Below are positions 35,877-45,085 of a stretch of DNA of 64,000 nt, piece after piece. The position numbers were made by a program, and so were the translations under genes. The stretch lies in NCBI RefSeq assembly GCF_014203665.1, contig NZ_JACHJN010000001.1, positions 558,001-622,000 on the forward strand, written 5' to 3'. Numbering within the stretch: position 1 is the stretch's first letter; each line of letters starts with the position of its first letter. The stretch comes from Saccharothrix tamanrassetensis. Its GTDB lineage: Bacteria > Actinomycetota > Actinomycetes > Mycobacteriales > Pseudonocardiaceae. The notes below the pieces were generated by a model. It saw only the letters and a program-made list of their open reading frames with translations, was not told the DNA's origin and ran no database searches.

Positions 35877-36468
35877 TCCCGCCGTACGCCGTCGGCGACA
35901 GCGCGACCGATCGGGAAATCGGTGGCCCGGACATTCCGGATGCGATCGCGCGGGCCAACTGGAGTGGAATTGCGGACACATTCACGATCCACCGACACCA
36001 GCCCCCAGGTCTCGCCGGTTCGACCGGCCACCCCCATAGCGGCCGATACTTCGCATAGTAACGACGACATGCCTCCTGGCAACCCCCGTTCGAAACCGAT
36101 CGACCGCCCCTCAAATCCACCACCAGGTGCCCCGATGGCCCGCTTGACGCCCCGGAAGTCCTGTGTCACGTTGGAGTCGGCCCTGGCCGGCCGCGCAGTC
36201 CGCGGTGACTGCGGGGACCGACCTGACCAGGGCAGGAGTCGATCCAGTCGGGGGCCGACGACCAGTTCGACGCACCCGTCACCTTCCTCGCGACACATTC
36301 GGACCACTGATCACCCGACTGGCCGCAGGAACTGCCAGGGAAATTCCCGACCGGCTTCCGAAAACGGTCGCAACTGAGGAAAAGCGATGATTCCCCGGGC
36401 CCGCCGGGCGTCCACCAGTGGCCTGCCGTCGCCATAGCGCTGCTATTGCCACACCGCGCCGACGGGTG
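35877..36468. other. Leader/promoter region of the decayed NRPS operon
   Basis: No credible gene on either strand. Coding bias is lost after 35880 and AT content rises around 36030-36130, where the promoter at 36055-36082 lies. The DNA to 36468 shows no recognised feature. Confidence 0.5.
36055..36082 (-). promoter_or_regulatory. Sigma70-type promoter of the decayed NRPS operon
   Basis: Minus strand TTGCCA (36082-36077), 16-nt spacer, TACTAT (36060-36055). It points into the remnant operon and would transcribe through to mbtH. Confidence 0.5.
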
Positions 36469-37227
36469 CTACCCGCTCGCCTTCCACGACGTGAAACGGC
36501 GTTCCAGCGCGACCAGCGCCTGGTTGAACACCAGGCCGATGATCGAGATCGTCACGATCCCGGCGTACATCTGCGGCACGGCGAAGTTGTACTGCGCGGA
36601 ACTCACCAGGAACCCCAGCCCCGCCTTGGCACCCACCATCTCGGCGGCCACCAGCACCAGGATGGACACCGCGCCCGCGATCCGGATGCCGGTGAACACC
36701 GTCGGCACCGCCGCGGGCAGGATCACCTTCCGGAACAGCCGGTGCGGCGGCAGGTCCATCGACCGGGCCAGCCGCAGCAGGGTCGGGTCGACGTCCCGCA
36801 CCGCGCTGATCGTGTTGAGCAGGATCGGCCACGTGCAGGCGTAGCACACGATCGCCACCTTGGACGTCTCACCGATCCCCAGCAGCAGCACGAAGACCGG
36901 CAGCAACGCGAGCGCGGCGGTGTTGCGGAACAGCTCCAGCAACGGGTTGAGCAGGTCGGCCAGCGGCCGGTACCAGCCGATCAGCAGCCCCGACGGGACG
37001 GCGATCGCCACGGCCAGCCCGAACCCGGACAGCGACCGCGTCAGGCTGGCCCGGACATCGCCGGCCAACCGCCCGCCCACCAGCAGTTCCCACCAGGCGG
37101 CGACGACCTCCGAGAACGGCGGCAGGAACGTCCGGTCCACCAGCCCCAGCCGGGGCGCCGCCTCCCACAGCGCGAGCAGCACCACGACGGTCGACAACCT
37201 CCGCGCCACCGCGAGCAGCACCGTCAT
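36469..37227 (-). CDS. ABC transporter permease, SsuC/TauC family
   Basis: 252 residues with six predicted membrane helices and the binding-protein-dependent permease (EAA-type) loop: DVDPTLLRLARSMDLPPHRLFRKVILPAAVP. Last gene of a four-gene operon LLM monooxygenase - binding protein - ATPase - permease; ATG overlaps the ATPase stop (ATGA). The family imports sulfonates, taurine, nitrate or related small anions. Confidence 0.92.
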   Translation of the reverse strand: MTVLLAVARRLSTVVVLLALWEAAPRLGLVDRTFLPPFSEVVAAWWELLVGGRLAGDVRASLTRSLSGFGLAVAIAVPSGLLIGWYRPLADLLNPLLELFRNTAALALLPVFVLLLGIGETSKVAIVCYACTWPILLNTISAVRDVDPTLLRLARSMDLPPHRLFRKVILPAAVPTVFTGIRIAGAVSILVLVAAEMVGAKAGLGFLVSSAQYNFAVPQMYAGIVTISIIGLVFNQALVALERRFTSWKASG

Positions 37228-38039
37228 CCCGACACCCCCGTCAGCCGTTGCGCGCGGACGACCTCGTCGTGCAGCAGAGTCCAGATCTCGTGCCGGTGGC
37301 GGGCGAACTCGGGGCTGGACCGCAGGTCCGCGACGTCGGCACGCGCGCCGAGGTCGATCGGCACCACCCGCTTGACCCGCCCCGGCCGCGACGTGAGCAC
37401 CGCGACCCGGCCGCCCAGGTACACGGCCTCCTCGATGCCGTGCGTGACGAACACGACCGTCTTCCCGGTGCGCTGCCAGATCCGCAGCAGCTCGTCCTGC
37501 AACGACTCGCGGGTCTGGGCGTCCAGCGCGGCGAACGGCTCGTCCATCAGCAGCACGCCCGGGTCGTAGGCGAGGCTGCGCGCGATGGCGACCCGCTGCC
37601 GCATCCCGCCGGACAGCTCGTGCGGGTGCCGGTCCTCGAACCCGGTGAGCCCCACCAGGTCCAGGAACTCGCGGGCGATCCCGGCCCGCTCCCGGCGCGG
37701 CACCCGGGTGGCCTCCAGCCCGAACTCCACGTTGCCCTGGGCGGTGCGCCACGGCAGCAGGGCGTACTGCTGGAACACCATGCCGCGGTCCAGCCCCGGC
37801 CCGGTGACGGGTGCGCCGTCGACCAGGATCCGGCCCGAGGTGGGTGCGGTGAGGCCGCCGAACAGGTCCAGCAGCGTCGACTTGCCGCACCCGCTGGGTC
37901 CGACGACGACCAGGAACTCCCCCGCCGCCACGTCGAGGTCGACGCCCTCGACGGCGGTCAGCTCCGCCGGCCGACGGGTCCGCCGGTCCCGCACCCGGAA
38001 CTTCTTCGTCACGCCCCGCAGGCTCAGGTGCGCGGTCAC
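37224..38039 (-). CDS. ABC transporter ATPase, SsuB/TauB family
   Basis: 271 residues. Walker A GPSGCGKSTLL, Q-loop VFQQYALLPW, signature LSGGMRQRVAIARSL, Walker B VLLMDEPFAALD, H-loop FVTHGIEEAVYLG. The PW after the Q-loop and the overall pattern match nitrate/sulfonate importers. GTG start 1 nt after the binding-protein stop. Confidence 0.95.
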   Translation of the reverse strand: MTAHLSLRGVTKKFRVRDRRTRRPAELTAVEGVDLDVAAGEFLVVVGPSGCGKSTLLDLFGGLTAPTSGRILVDGAPVTGPGLDRGMVFQQYALLPWRTAQGNVEFGLEATRVPRRERAGIAREFLDLVGLTGFEDRHPHELSGGMRQRVAIARSLAYDPGVLLMDEPFAALDAQTRESLQDELLRIWQRTGKTVVFVTHGIEEAVYLGGRVAVLTSRPGRVKRVVPIDLGARADVADLRSSPEFARHRHEIWTLLHDEVVRAQRLTGVSG

Positions 38040-38040
38040 G

Positions 38041-39030
38041 TCACGACCCCACGCCGTTGAACTCGTTGGTGTAGCAGTCGGACGGCGTGACGCGGCTCCG
38101 GTCCACGTCGCCCCGGTCGGCCAGCCAGTCCAGCCACAGCGACATCTCGCGCTCCTGGATCCACCCGCCGGGACGGGCGACACCGGTCGACTTCCAGTAC
38201 TTCAGCGACGACGCGTCCTCGTTCCGCTCGCGCTTCGCCATGATCTCGGTGAACCGCGCCACGACCTCCTCGCGCGGGCGGCTGCGGGTCCACTCGATCG
38301 CCCGCGCCACACCGGTGACGAACGTCCGCACGGTGTCCGCGTTGCCCTCGATGAACCTCTCGGTCAGCACGTACGTCCCGGCGGTGAACGGGCCGAGCAG
38401 CCCGAAGTCGGTGAACAGCGGCCGGAGCCCGCCCGCCGCGACCGCCTTCTCCCGCATGATCCCGCCGAGCACCGCCACGTCGACCTGCCGCTGCCGCAGC
38501 GACTGCTCGGTGCTCACCGGCGGCACCGCCACCACCTCCACCGACGCCGCCTCGTCCGGCGAGAAACCGTTGCGCTGCAGGTAGAGCCCGAGCATGGCCG
38601 CGGAGTGCGCGCCGAGGCTGTTCATCCCGACCGTGCGGCCGACGAGGTCGCGCGGTTCCCGGATCGGCGAGTCCTCCGGCACGTAGAAACCGTTGTAGGT
38701 GTCGTTGTCGATGCCGTAGTACCCGATGACGGACCTGACCGGCGCGCCCGCGCCCACGAGCTTCACCACCGTGCCGTTGAACGCGCCACCGAAGTCGATC
38801 TCGCCGGTCGCGGCGGCCTGCACGTCCTGCGGTCCGCTGGTGGTGTTGCCGACCCACTCCAGGCTCACGTCCTCCAGGAAGCCGAGGTCGGCGGCGAGTT
38901 CGGGCTGCAGCACCAGCCCCGACCAGCCCTGGTACCGCAGCGACTTCGTCTCCCCCGCGCCGCCGGAGGTGGTGCCGCAACCGACCGTCGCGGCGGCGAG
39001 CAGGGCGAGGAATCCCCTCCTGGTGGTCAT
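38041..39030 (-). CDS. Substrate-binding lipoprotein of sulfonate/nitrate-type ABC importer
   Basis: 329 residues. The signal, MTTRRGFLALLAAATVGCG, has a twin-arginine-like start and a lipobox with Cys18. The mature part has SsuA/TauA-like segments: GYYGIDNDTYNGFYV, RDLVGRTVGMNSLGAHSAAM, QRQVDVAVLGGIM. It would capture an organosulfur or similar compound for the permease and pass it to the co-encoded LLM monooxygenase. Confidence 0.9.
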   Translation of the reverse strand: MTTRRGFLALLAAATVGCGTTSGGAGETKSLRYQGWSGLVLQPELAADLGFLEDVSLEWVGNTTSGPQDVQAAATGEIDFGGAFNGTVVKLVGAGAPVRSVIGYYGIDNDTYNGFYVPEDSPIREPRDLVGRTVGMNSLGAHSAAMLGLYLQRNGFSPDEAASVEVVAVPPVSTEQSLRQRQVDVAVLGGIMREKAVAAGGLRPLFTDFGLLGPFTAGTYVLTERFIEGNADTVRTFVTGVARAIEWTRSRPREEVVARFTEIMAKRERNEDASSLKYWKSTGVARPGGWIQEREMSLWLDWLADRGDVDRSRVTPSDCYTNEFNGVGS

Positions 39031-39063
39031 GGCCGCCCTTCCCGATCGGAGGTGCCCGGAACG

Positions 39064-40389
39064 TCAGACGGACAGCGGGAACCTGTTGCGCGGCTCGGTC
39101 AGCCCGTAGTGCTCGCGCAGCGTGCGGCCGGTGTACCCGCTGCGGAACAGGCCGCGCCGGCGCAACAGCGGCACCACGTGGTCGACGAACTCCTCCAGCC
39201 CGGACGGCAGCAGCGGCGGCATCACGTTGAACCCGTCCGCCGCCCCGCCCCGGAACCAGGTCTCCACGTGGTCCGCGACCACCTCGGGCGTGCCCACGAC
39301 CACCTTGTGCCCCCGTCCGCCGCCGAGCCGGCGCAGCAGCTGCCGCAGCGTCAGCGCCTCCCGCGCGGCGAGGTCCCGGATCAGCCGGAACCGGCTCCTG
39401 GCCCCGTTGACCCGGTCGACCGGCGGCAGCGGCGGCACCGGCTCGTCCAGCGGGTGCCCGGTCAGGTCGACCCCGAGCAGTTCGCTGAGCCGCCCCACCG
39501 CCCGCGCCGGCACGATCAGGTCGTCCAGCTCCTCGGCCAGCCGGCGCGCCTCCTCGGCGGTGGACCCCAGCACCGGCACGATCCCCGGCAGCACCACCAC
39601 CTGGTCCGGAGCCCGCCCGCGGGCCGCGACCCGGGTCTTCAGGTCCTGGTAGAACTCCCGCGCCTCCTCGACCGTCTGCTGCGCGGTGAACACGGCCTCG
39701 GCGTGCGCCGCGGCGAACGCCCTGCCGTCCTCGGACGATCCCGCCTGCACCAGCAGCGGACGCCCCTGCGGGCTGCGCACCGCGTTGAGCGGCCCGCGCA
39801 CCCGGAAGAACCTGCCCCGGTGGTTGATCTCGCGCACCTTGTCGGGGTCGGCGAACACCCCGGAGGCGGCGTCGAGCACCAGCGCGTCCTGGTCCCAGCT
39901 GTCCCACAGCGCGGTCACGACGTCCACGAACTCGGCCGCCCGCTGGTACCGCTCGTGGTGCTCGACGTTCACGTCGAGGTTGAAGTTCTGCGCGGACCGG
40001 TCGCCGGCGGTGGTGACGATGTTCCACCCGGCGCGGCCACCGCTGATGTGGTCCAGCGACGAGAACCACCGCGCCAGGTTGTAGGGCTCGGTGAACCCGG
40101 TGGACGCCGTGGCGATCAGTCCTATGTGGTCGGTCACGCAGGCCAGCGCGGTCAGCAACGTCAGCGGTTCGAACGCCCCCGCCACGCTGTGCCGGACGTC
40201 GCCCCACAACTGGACCCCGTCGGCCAGGAACACCGAGTCGAACGCCCCGCGTTCCGCGATCGCGGCCAGGCGCTGGAAGTGCCCGACGTCGGCGACCAGC
40301 CCGGGATCGGTCCGCGGGTGCCGCCACGCGGCCTCGTGGTGCCCGACGCCCATCAGGAAGGCGTTGAGGTGCAACTGCCTCTCCAACAT
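39064..40389 (-). CDS. FMN-dependent LLM-class monooxygenase, NtaA/SnaA/DmoA/SoxA family
   Basis: 441 residues. LHLNAFLMGVGHHEAAWRHP is the characteristic start of the NtaA/DmoA subgroup; SVFLADGVQLWGD, STGFTEPYNLARWFSSLDHISGGRAGWNIVTT and LVQAGSSEDGRAFAA follow. It uses FMNH2 and oxygen to cleave C-S or C-N bonds, or to desulfurise compounds such as sulfides or sulfones. In operon with an importer, so probably a sulfur-scavenging system; no reductase is encoded beside it. Confidence 0.92.
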   Translation of the reverse strand: MLERQLHLNAFLMGVGHHEAAWRHPRTDPGLVADVGHFQRLAAIAERGAFDSVFLADGVQLWGDVRHSVAGAFEPLTLLTALACVTDHIGLIATASTGFTEPYNLARWFSSLDHISGGRAGWNIVTTAGDRSAQNFNLDVNVEHHERYQRAAEFVDVVTALWDSWDQDALVLDAASGVFADPDKVREINHRGRFFRVRGPLNAVRSPQGRPLLVQAGSSEDGRAFAAAHAEAVFTAQQTVEEAREFYQDLKTRVAARGRAPDQVVVLPGIVPVLGSTAEEARRLAEELDDLIVPARAVGRLSELLGVDLTGHPLDEPVPPLPPVDRVNGARSRFRLIRDLAAREALTLRQLLRRLGGGRGHKVVVGTPEVVADHVETWFRGGAADGFNVMPPLLPSGLEEFVDHVVPLLRRRGLFRSGYTGRTLREHYGLTEPRNRFPLSV

Positions 40390-40784
40390 GGAATCACCAC
40401 CGTCGCAGTGCCGGACGAAAGCCGGTTCCCAGCATGTTGATCCCGGTCGGGCCGGTCAACCGCACGACAGGCGAACCGACTGCGCCTTCCAGGGGACGGG
40501 CCGTCTCGATCGACAGACTTCCCCGACCGGACTGGTGCCGATGATTCTTCGCGACGTGTCCACCAGCGCTCGGATTCCCCGAGTACGCACGCGATCGGTC
40601 GATATTTGTCCACAGTGGATAGAGCAGGGGCGTTACCAGGCCCGCCGGTGTGGAAAACCGGTCAGGGAACAGACGATCGGAGGTTCATCTCCGGCTGCCT
40701 CTTCTTCTAACGTCGTGAGCAGATCGGAAACCCTGCTTCCGGCCCGCAGTCGCGGTCCGGTTCTCCGGTGAGGAGAAAAACACC
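40390..40784. other. Divergent intergenic region with one DnaA-box-like site
   Basis: 395 bp, AT-richer than its neighbours. It has TTGTCCACA at 40606-40614, an exact match to the actinobacterial DnaA box, but isolated. No gene or clear promoter pair found. Confidence 0.4.
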
Positions 40785-42428
40785 ATGAGGACCCTGCGAA
40801 CAACGGGGTTGGCCGTGCTCACGGCCTCCGCGCTCGCGTTGTCGATGACAACGGCGTCCGCGCACGACCCCGAGACACCCGAAGGACAGGCGGCGGCCCG
40901 CGCGTTCATGGCCGACCACCAGCCGGCCGAGCGCCACGCGGTGGTCGGCACCGCGGCCGGCGTGCCGTGTGCGGGCGGCAAGGCCGACATCTACCCCTGC
41001 AAGAACGTGGACCTGCTCAGCGTGCTGCCGCTGTCGGCCATGGGCGGCGGCAACGGCAACGACGTCTGGGGCTGGACCGACCCGTCCTCCGGCAAGGAGT
41101 ACGCCATCGTCGGCCGCACCAACGGCACCGCGTTCGTCGACGTCAGCACGCCCACCTCGCCGAGGTACCTGGGCAACCTGCCGTCCAACGGCGGCAGCAG
41201 CAACTGGCGCGACATGAAGGTCTACAAGGACCACGCGTTCATCGTCGCCGACTTCATCACCGGGCACGGGATGCAGGTGTTCGACCTGACCCGGCTGCGC
41301 ACGATCACCACGCCGCAGACGCTCACCGCCGACGTGCTGTACCGGGAGTTCGGGCCGGCGCACAACATCGCCATCAACGAGGAGACCGGTTTCGCCTACG
41401 CCATCGGCTCCAACACGTGCAGCGGCGGACCGCACATCGTCGACGTCCGGACGCCCAAGTCTCCCAAGAGGGCCGGCTGCGTGTCCCAGGACGGCTACAC
41501 GCACGACACCCAGTGCGTCGTCTACCGCGGCCCCGATGCGGCATACAGCGGCAAGGAGATCTGCTTCAACTCCAACGAGGACACGCTGACCATCGTCGAC
41601 GTGACCAACAAGGCCAACCCGGTGCAGATCTCGCGCAAGGGCTACTCCGGCTCGCAGTACTCGCACCAGGGGTGGCTGACCGAGGACCAGCGGTACTTCC
41701 TGCTGGACGACGAACTGGACGAGCAGAACGGCTCGGACAAGCGCACCAAGACCTACATCTGGGACCTCGCCCGCCTGTCCGCCCCGGTGCACACCGGCAC
41801 CTACAACTCGCCCGCCACCGCGAGCGACCACAACCAGTACATCCGGGGCAGGTACTCGTACCAGGCCAACTACCAGGCCGGCCTGCGCATCCTGGACGTG
41901 GACAAGGTGTCCTCGGCGCAGCTGACCGAGGTCGGGTACTTCGACATCTACCCCGCCGGTGACGCGGCGCGCTTCAACGGGGCCTGGAGCAACTACCCGT
42001 ACTTCGCCAGCGGCATCGTGCTGGTCAACGGCATCGAGCAGGGGCTGGTCGTGGTCAAGCCCAACCTCGGCGGCAGCCAACCCGGTGGGAAGTTCGAGAA
42101 CGCCGCGGACGTCGCCATCCCGGACGGCGGTTCCGCGGTGACCTCGTCGGTGACCGTGACGGGCGCGTCGGGCAACGCGCCGGCGACGCTGAAGGTGAAC
42201 GTGGACATCAAGCACACCTACCGCGGCGACCTGGTGATCGAACTCGTCGCGCCGGGCGGTTCCGTGTTCCGGTTGCAGGGTTCCAGCGCGGATTCGGCCG
42301 ACAACCTGCTCACCAGCTACACGGTGGACGCCTCGGCCTCGGCCGCCAACGGCGAGTGGAAGCTGAAGGTGCAGGACGTCTCCGACAACGACACCGGCTA
42401 CATCGACGCCTGGAGCCTCCAGTTCTGA
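40785..42428 (+). CDS. Exported choice-of-anchor-B / LVIVD-repeat protein with C-terminal P/Homo B domain
   Basis: 547 residues. Sec signal at 1-26 (ALALSMTTASA). The body has LVIVD-like beta-propeller repeats: AFVDVSTPTSPRYLGNLP, HAFIVADFITGHGMQVFDL, PHIVDVRTPKSPKRAGC, LTIVDVTNKANPVQISRKGY, LRILDVDKV. The last 110 residues (VNVDIKHTYRGDLVIELVAPGG, WKLKVQDVSDNDTGYIDAW) form a proprotein-convertase P domain. Secreted; probably adhesion or protein interaction, enzyme activity unlikely. It is followed by a strong terminator. Confidence 0.9.
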   Translation: MRTLRTTGLAVLTASALALSMTTASAHDPETPEGQAAARAFMADHQPAERHAVVGTAAGVPCAGGKADIYPCKNVDLLSVLPLSAMGGGNGNDVWGWTDPSSGKEYAIVGRTNGTAFVDVSTPTSPRYLGNLPSNGGSSNWRDMKVYKDHAFIVADFITGHGMQVFDLTRLRTITTPQTLTADVLYREFGPAHNIAINEETGFAYAIGSNTCSGGPHIVDVRTPKSPKRAGCVSQDGYTHDTQCVVYRGPDAAYSGKEICFNSNEDTLTIVDVTNKANPVQISRKGYSGSQYSHQGWLTEDQRYFLLDDELDEQNGSDKRTKTYIWDLARLSAPVHTGTYNSPATASDHNQYIRGRYSYQANYQAGLRILDVDKVSSAQLTEVGYFDIYPAGDAARFNGAWSNYPYFASGIVLVNGIEQGLVVVKPNLGGSQPGGKFENAADVAIPDGGSAVTSSVTVTGASGNAPATLKVNVDIKHTYRGDLVIELVAPGGSVFRLQGSSADSADNLLTSYTVDASASAANGEWKLKVQDVSDNDTGYIDAWSLQF

Positions 42429-42438
42429 GGTGAGACCC

Positions 42439-42477
42439 GTGCGTGACGGGCGACCCTGTCGCCCGCCCGTCACGCAC
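42439..42477 (+). terminator. Terminator after choice-of-anchor-B gene
   Basis: Perfect 14-bp arms 42439-42452 and 42464-42477 with an 11-nt loop. Confidence 0.85.
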
Positions 42478-42514
42478 CAGCTCCCCAGCCGGCACCGCGA
42501 CGTGAGGAGTGACG

Positions 42515-43383
42515 ATGCGCAATCTGCGGTTCACCGACTGGGTGTTCGTCGTGGCGGCCGTCGCGATGGTGGTGGTGGCGGCGCTGACGTTGTTCCGCCC
42601 GACGCCCGGCCCGGCGCACTCGGCGCACCAGCGTGCGGCACCCGCGGACCTGTTGCCCGCCGCGCACAGCGACGGCCTGTCGGAGACGGAGGGCGGGTAC
42701 CGGTTCGAGCGGGTCACCACGCCGGACACCCGCGGGCCCGCCGTGCCGGTCGCGTTCCGGATCATCGGCGAGCGCAGACCACCTTCCTGGACAACCAGAC
42801 CAAACAGCTGCACTTCTTCGCCGTCCGCGACGACCTGCACGTCTTCCAGCACGTCCACCCGACGCTCGTCGGCGACACCTGGCACACCACGCTCGCGTTG
42901 ACCGACGGCGGCGCCTACCGGATGTTCGCCGAGTTCGTGCCACGCGACACCAAGGACGCCCGGCACCCGGTGGTGCTCGGCGTCCCGTTCAGCGTGCCGG
43001 GCGACACCACACTGCTGCCGGTCCCCGCACCCGGCGCCGAAGCGGTGACCGACACCGGGTTCACGGTGGTGCGCACCGATGAGCCGACCCGGCCCGCGCC
43101 GATGCGGCCACAGGCGCTGAGGTTCGCCGTCCGCGCCCCCGACGGCACCCCGGTGCGCACGCTCGACCCGCACCTGGGCGCCTACGGGCACATGACCGGG
43201 TTCCACACGATGCTGCTGTCCGCCACGCACCTGCACCCGCTGGAACCACTGGGCGCCCCGTTGATCGACGGCGAGCTGACCTTCCAGGCGGTGTTCGCCG
43301 ACCGCGGCGAGTACCGCCTGTTCCTGGAGTTCTCGCACGGCGGGAAGGTGCACACCGCCGCCGTCACGGTCGCCGTGGCCTGA
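42515..43383 (+). pseudogene. Membrane-anchored secreted protein gene with a frameshift
   Basis: The first 88 codons encode a short N-terminus, a membrane anchor (VFVVAAVAMVVVAALTLF) and an extracellular stretch ending VAFRIIGER. At about 42773-42778 the coding signal moves to the -1 frame and continues QTTFLDNQTKQLHFFAVRDDLHVFQHVHPTL to AAVTVAVA, in good codon bias to 43381. One missing base would explain it. Homologous proteins are one chain of about 285 residues with a His-rich FQHVHP site. It is either a young pseudogene or a sequencing error. Start ATG 42515 with GAGGAG. Confidence 0.8.
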
Positions 43384-43472
43384 TCGGCCCGGTCCGCCTG
43401 CACGTCATCCGTCGGCGCGGTGCCATCGGGGAGACACTGTGCTCACCAACGAAGATTATCCACGGCCCCTGG

Positions 43473-43511
43473 TTGACAGAACCTGCACTGCGAACTATAA
43501 GTAAGTTACTT
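43473..43511 (+). promoter_or_regulatory. Near-consensus promoter with overlapping palindrome
   Basis: TTGACA (43473-43478), 17-nt spacer, TATAAG (43496-43501), followed by the perfect inverted repeat AAGTAAGTTACTT (43499-43511) over the start point. The strongest housekeeping promoter in the window, probably controlled by a MarR/HxlR-size repressor. Confidence 0.75.
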
Positions 43512-43551
43512 CGATCAGGTACCTAGTGACGACTCCCTGGGAGTGATCGAC

Positions 43552-43878
43552 GTGGACGGCGAGATGACGCGCGCCCGGCCGGGGCTGGTGGAGTTCGCCG
43601 AGGTGGTCTACCGCGACCACCGGTGGCTGAACGCCGAGTTCGACGCGATCGTGGCCGCCAACTTCGGCGCCACCGCTCGGCCGTGGACGCCCGTTCGCCG
43701 CCGGAACCAGCCCCTGCGTGAAGGCGGGTACAACGCCGGTCGGCGGGATGCGCTCCTGCCCGCGCCCGTGGCGGTCGCCGGGTACGGGTGGATCGCCCGC
43801 CTGGTCGGCGCTCGGCAGCGTTCCCCTCCGCGGCGGACCGGCGGCCGCCCTGTGCCGAACGAGTGTCAGGAGTGTTGA
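43552..43878 (+). CDS. Hypothetical small protein
   Basis: 108 codons from GTG 43552 (GGGAG 7 nt upstream). The first 40 residues (MTRARPGLVEFAEVVYRDHR, WLNAEFDAIVAANFG) show strong third-position GC bias and look coding; the C-terminal third is Arg/Pro-rich and less convincing, so a frameshift or late stop is possible. No family recognised. It is driven by the strong promoter at 43473. Confidence 0.4.
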   Translation: MDGEMTRARPGLVEFAEVVYRDHRWLNAEFDAIVAANFGATARPWTPVRRRNQPLREGGYNAGRRDALLPAPVAVAGYGWIARLVGARQRSPPRRTGGRPVPNECQEC

Positions 43879-44178
43879 TGACAGGGAGGTGAGCACAGGC
43901 GACGCGCGGCTCGACCGCCGCAGCGGCACCCGGTGGTTGTCGCCGCACCAGTTCGCCGGTTCCACGGCGAAGGACACCGGCCCGGCGTCTCGTGACGCGA
44001 TCCGGCGACAACCCCGCGGCACGACGGCAGGCCACGCCCGCGCGTACCGCAGTCGCCCTTCTGACCCAGCGATCCGAACCGCCCGCCCCGGTCCGCTCCG
44101 GGGCGGGCGCCCGGACGCGCTGGTTCGACGTAGCTGCACCGGTTGGAGCGAGATGGTTGCTGGAAGGAGACCGTGGAG
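43879..44178. other. Transcribed spacer with terminator before hsp20
   Basis: About 300 bp. A GTG at 43892 opens a frame behind GGGAGG but its composition is not convincing. A terminator lies at 44081-44108; hsp20 starts after it. Confidence 0.4.
44081..44108 (+). terminator. Terminator
   Basis: Perfect 11-bp arms 44081-44091 and 44098-44108, 6-nt loop; ends the transcript that starts at 43473. Confidence 0.75.
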
Positions 44179-44613
44179 ATGTTGATGCGCACCGATCCGT
44201 TCCGTGAGTTCGACCGGCTGACCCAGCAGTTCTTCGGTGGCAACGGAACCCTCACACGCCCCGCGGTGATGCCGATGGACGCCTACCGCTCGGGCGAGCA
44301 GTTCGTGGTGGAGTTCGACCTGCCCGGGGTCGACCCGGCGTCGATCGACCTGAACGTCGAGCAGAACGTGCTGACCGTCAAGGCGGAGCGGTCCGTCACC
44401 GACGGCGACCGGACCGAGTTCCAGGTGGCCGAGCGGCCGCGCGGGACGTTCAGCCGGCAGTTGTTCCTCGGCGAGGCGCTGGACACCGACCACATCCAGG
44501 CGGGCTACCAGGCCGGCGTGCTGACCCTGCGCATCCCCGTCGCCGAGAGGGCGAAGCCGCGCAAGATCGAGATCAGCGCCGGCGACGGCGCCAGGCAGAT
44601 GATCAACGCCTGA
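44179..44613 (+). CDS. hsp20: Small heat-shock protein, Hsp20/alpha-crystallin family
   Basis: 144 residues. Short N-terminus with [15 protein letters not shown], an alpha-crystallin domain ([61 protein letters not shown]) and the C-terminal anchoring stretch KPRKIEI, an IxI-type motif. ATP-independent holdase forming oligomers. ATG 44179 with GAAGGAGA 9 nt upstream. I saw no HAIR or CIRCE element upstream. A DnaJ-domain gene follows after a terminator. Confidence 0.93.
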   Translation: MLMRTDPFREFDRLTQQFFGGNGTLTRPAVMPMDAYRSGEQFVVEFDLPGVDPASIDLNVEQNVLTVKAERSVTDGDRTEFQVAERPRGTFSRQLFLGEALDTDHIQAGYQAGVLTLRIPVAERAKPRKIEISAGDGARQMINA

Positions 44614-44624
44614 TCCGGCGTCGC

Positions 44625-44660
44625 GTGCCGCCCCGGGGTGTCGCTCCTCCGGGGCGGCAC
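44625..44660 (+). terminator. Terminator after hsp20
   Basis: Perfect 12-bp arms 44625-44636 and 44649-44660, 12-nt loop. Confidence 0.85.
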
Positions 44661-44717
44661 GGACCGCTTCGGGCGACGCGCGGAGGATCGTCGACAGCCG
44701 GGAGGTGACCACCCGCG

Positions 44718-45068
44718 ATGCCGCGCTCCGCAGAGCCTCCAGACCCCTACCGCACGCTCGGCGTCCCGCGCGGCGCCCCACCCGAACAGGTCACGGCGAC
44801 CTACCGCGCGCTCGTCCTGGCCCTGCACCCGGACACCCGGCGCGAGCCCGCCGACCCGACGCGCCTGGCCGAGGTCCTGGCCGCCTACGCGCTCCTGCGC
44901 GACCCACAGCGCCGCAACGCCTACGACCGCGAACACCCCGAACCGCGCGAGCACTCCGAACCGCCGCCACCCGGCCGGGTAGCTGTTCCGGTGCGCGTCC
45001 ACCACGGCCGGCAGGCCGCCCGGCAGCCCGACATCCGGGTCGGCCCCGTCCGTCACCACCCGCACTGA
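44718..45068 (+). CDS. Small J-domain protein
   Basis: 116 residues. Residues 10-72 form a J domain: PDPYRTLGVPRGAPPEQVTA, YRALVLALHPDTRRE with the HPD motif, LAEVLAAYALLRDPQRRNAYD. The remaining tail is basic and His-rich, without a zinc-finger or C-terminal DnaJ domain. It would stimulate DnaK ATPase; with the neighbouring Hsp20 it suggests a small stress set. Confidence 0.85.
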   Translation: MPRSAEPPDPYRTLGVPRGAPPEQVTATYRALVLALHPDTRREPADPTRLAEVLAAYALLRDPQRRNAYDREHPEPREHSEPPPPGRVAVPVRVHHGRQAARQPDIRVGPVRHHPH

Positions 45069-45085
45069 CACCGCGCCGACCGGTT

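Noticed and set aside
37585-40440. Plus-strand frame of 951 codons
   Set aside because: Shadow of the ABC/LLM operon, whose Walker and lipobox motifs are on the minus strand.
40606-40614. TTGTCCACA, an exact DnaA box; TTATCCACG at 43456
   Set aside because: Isolated boxes without an array or AT-rich unwinding region; not an origin.
43892-44080. Short frame behind GGGAGG after the 43552 gene
   Set aside because: Codon bias decays quickly and no family is recognisable; left as spacer.
44179-44200. Possible HspR (HAIR) or CIRCE control of hsp20
   Set aside because: No CTTGAGT-N7-ACTCAAG or CIRCE repeat found upstream.
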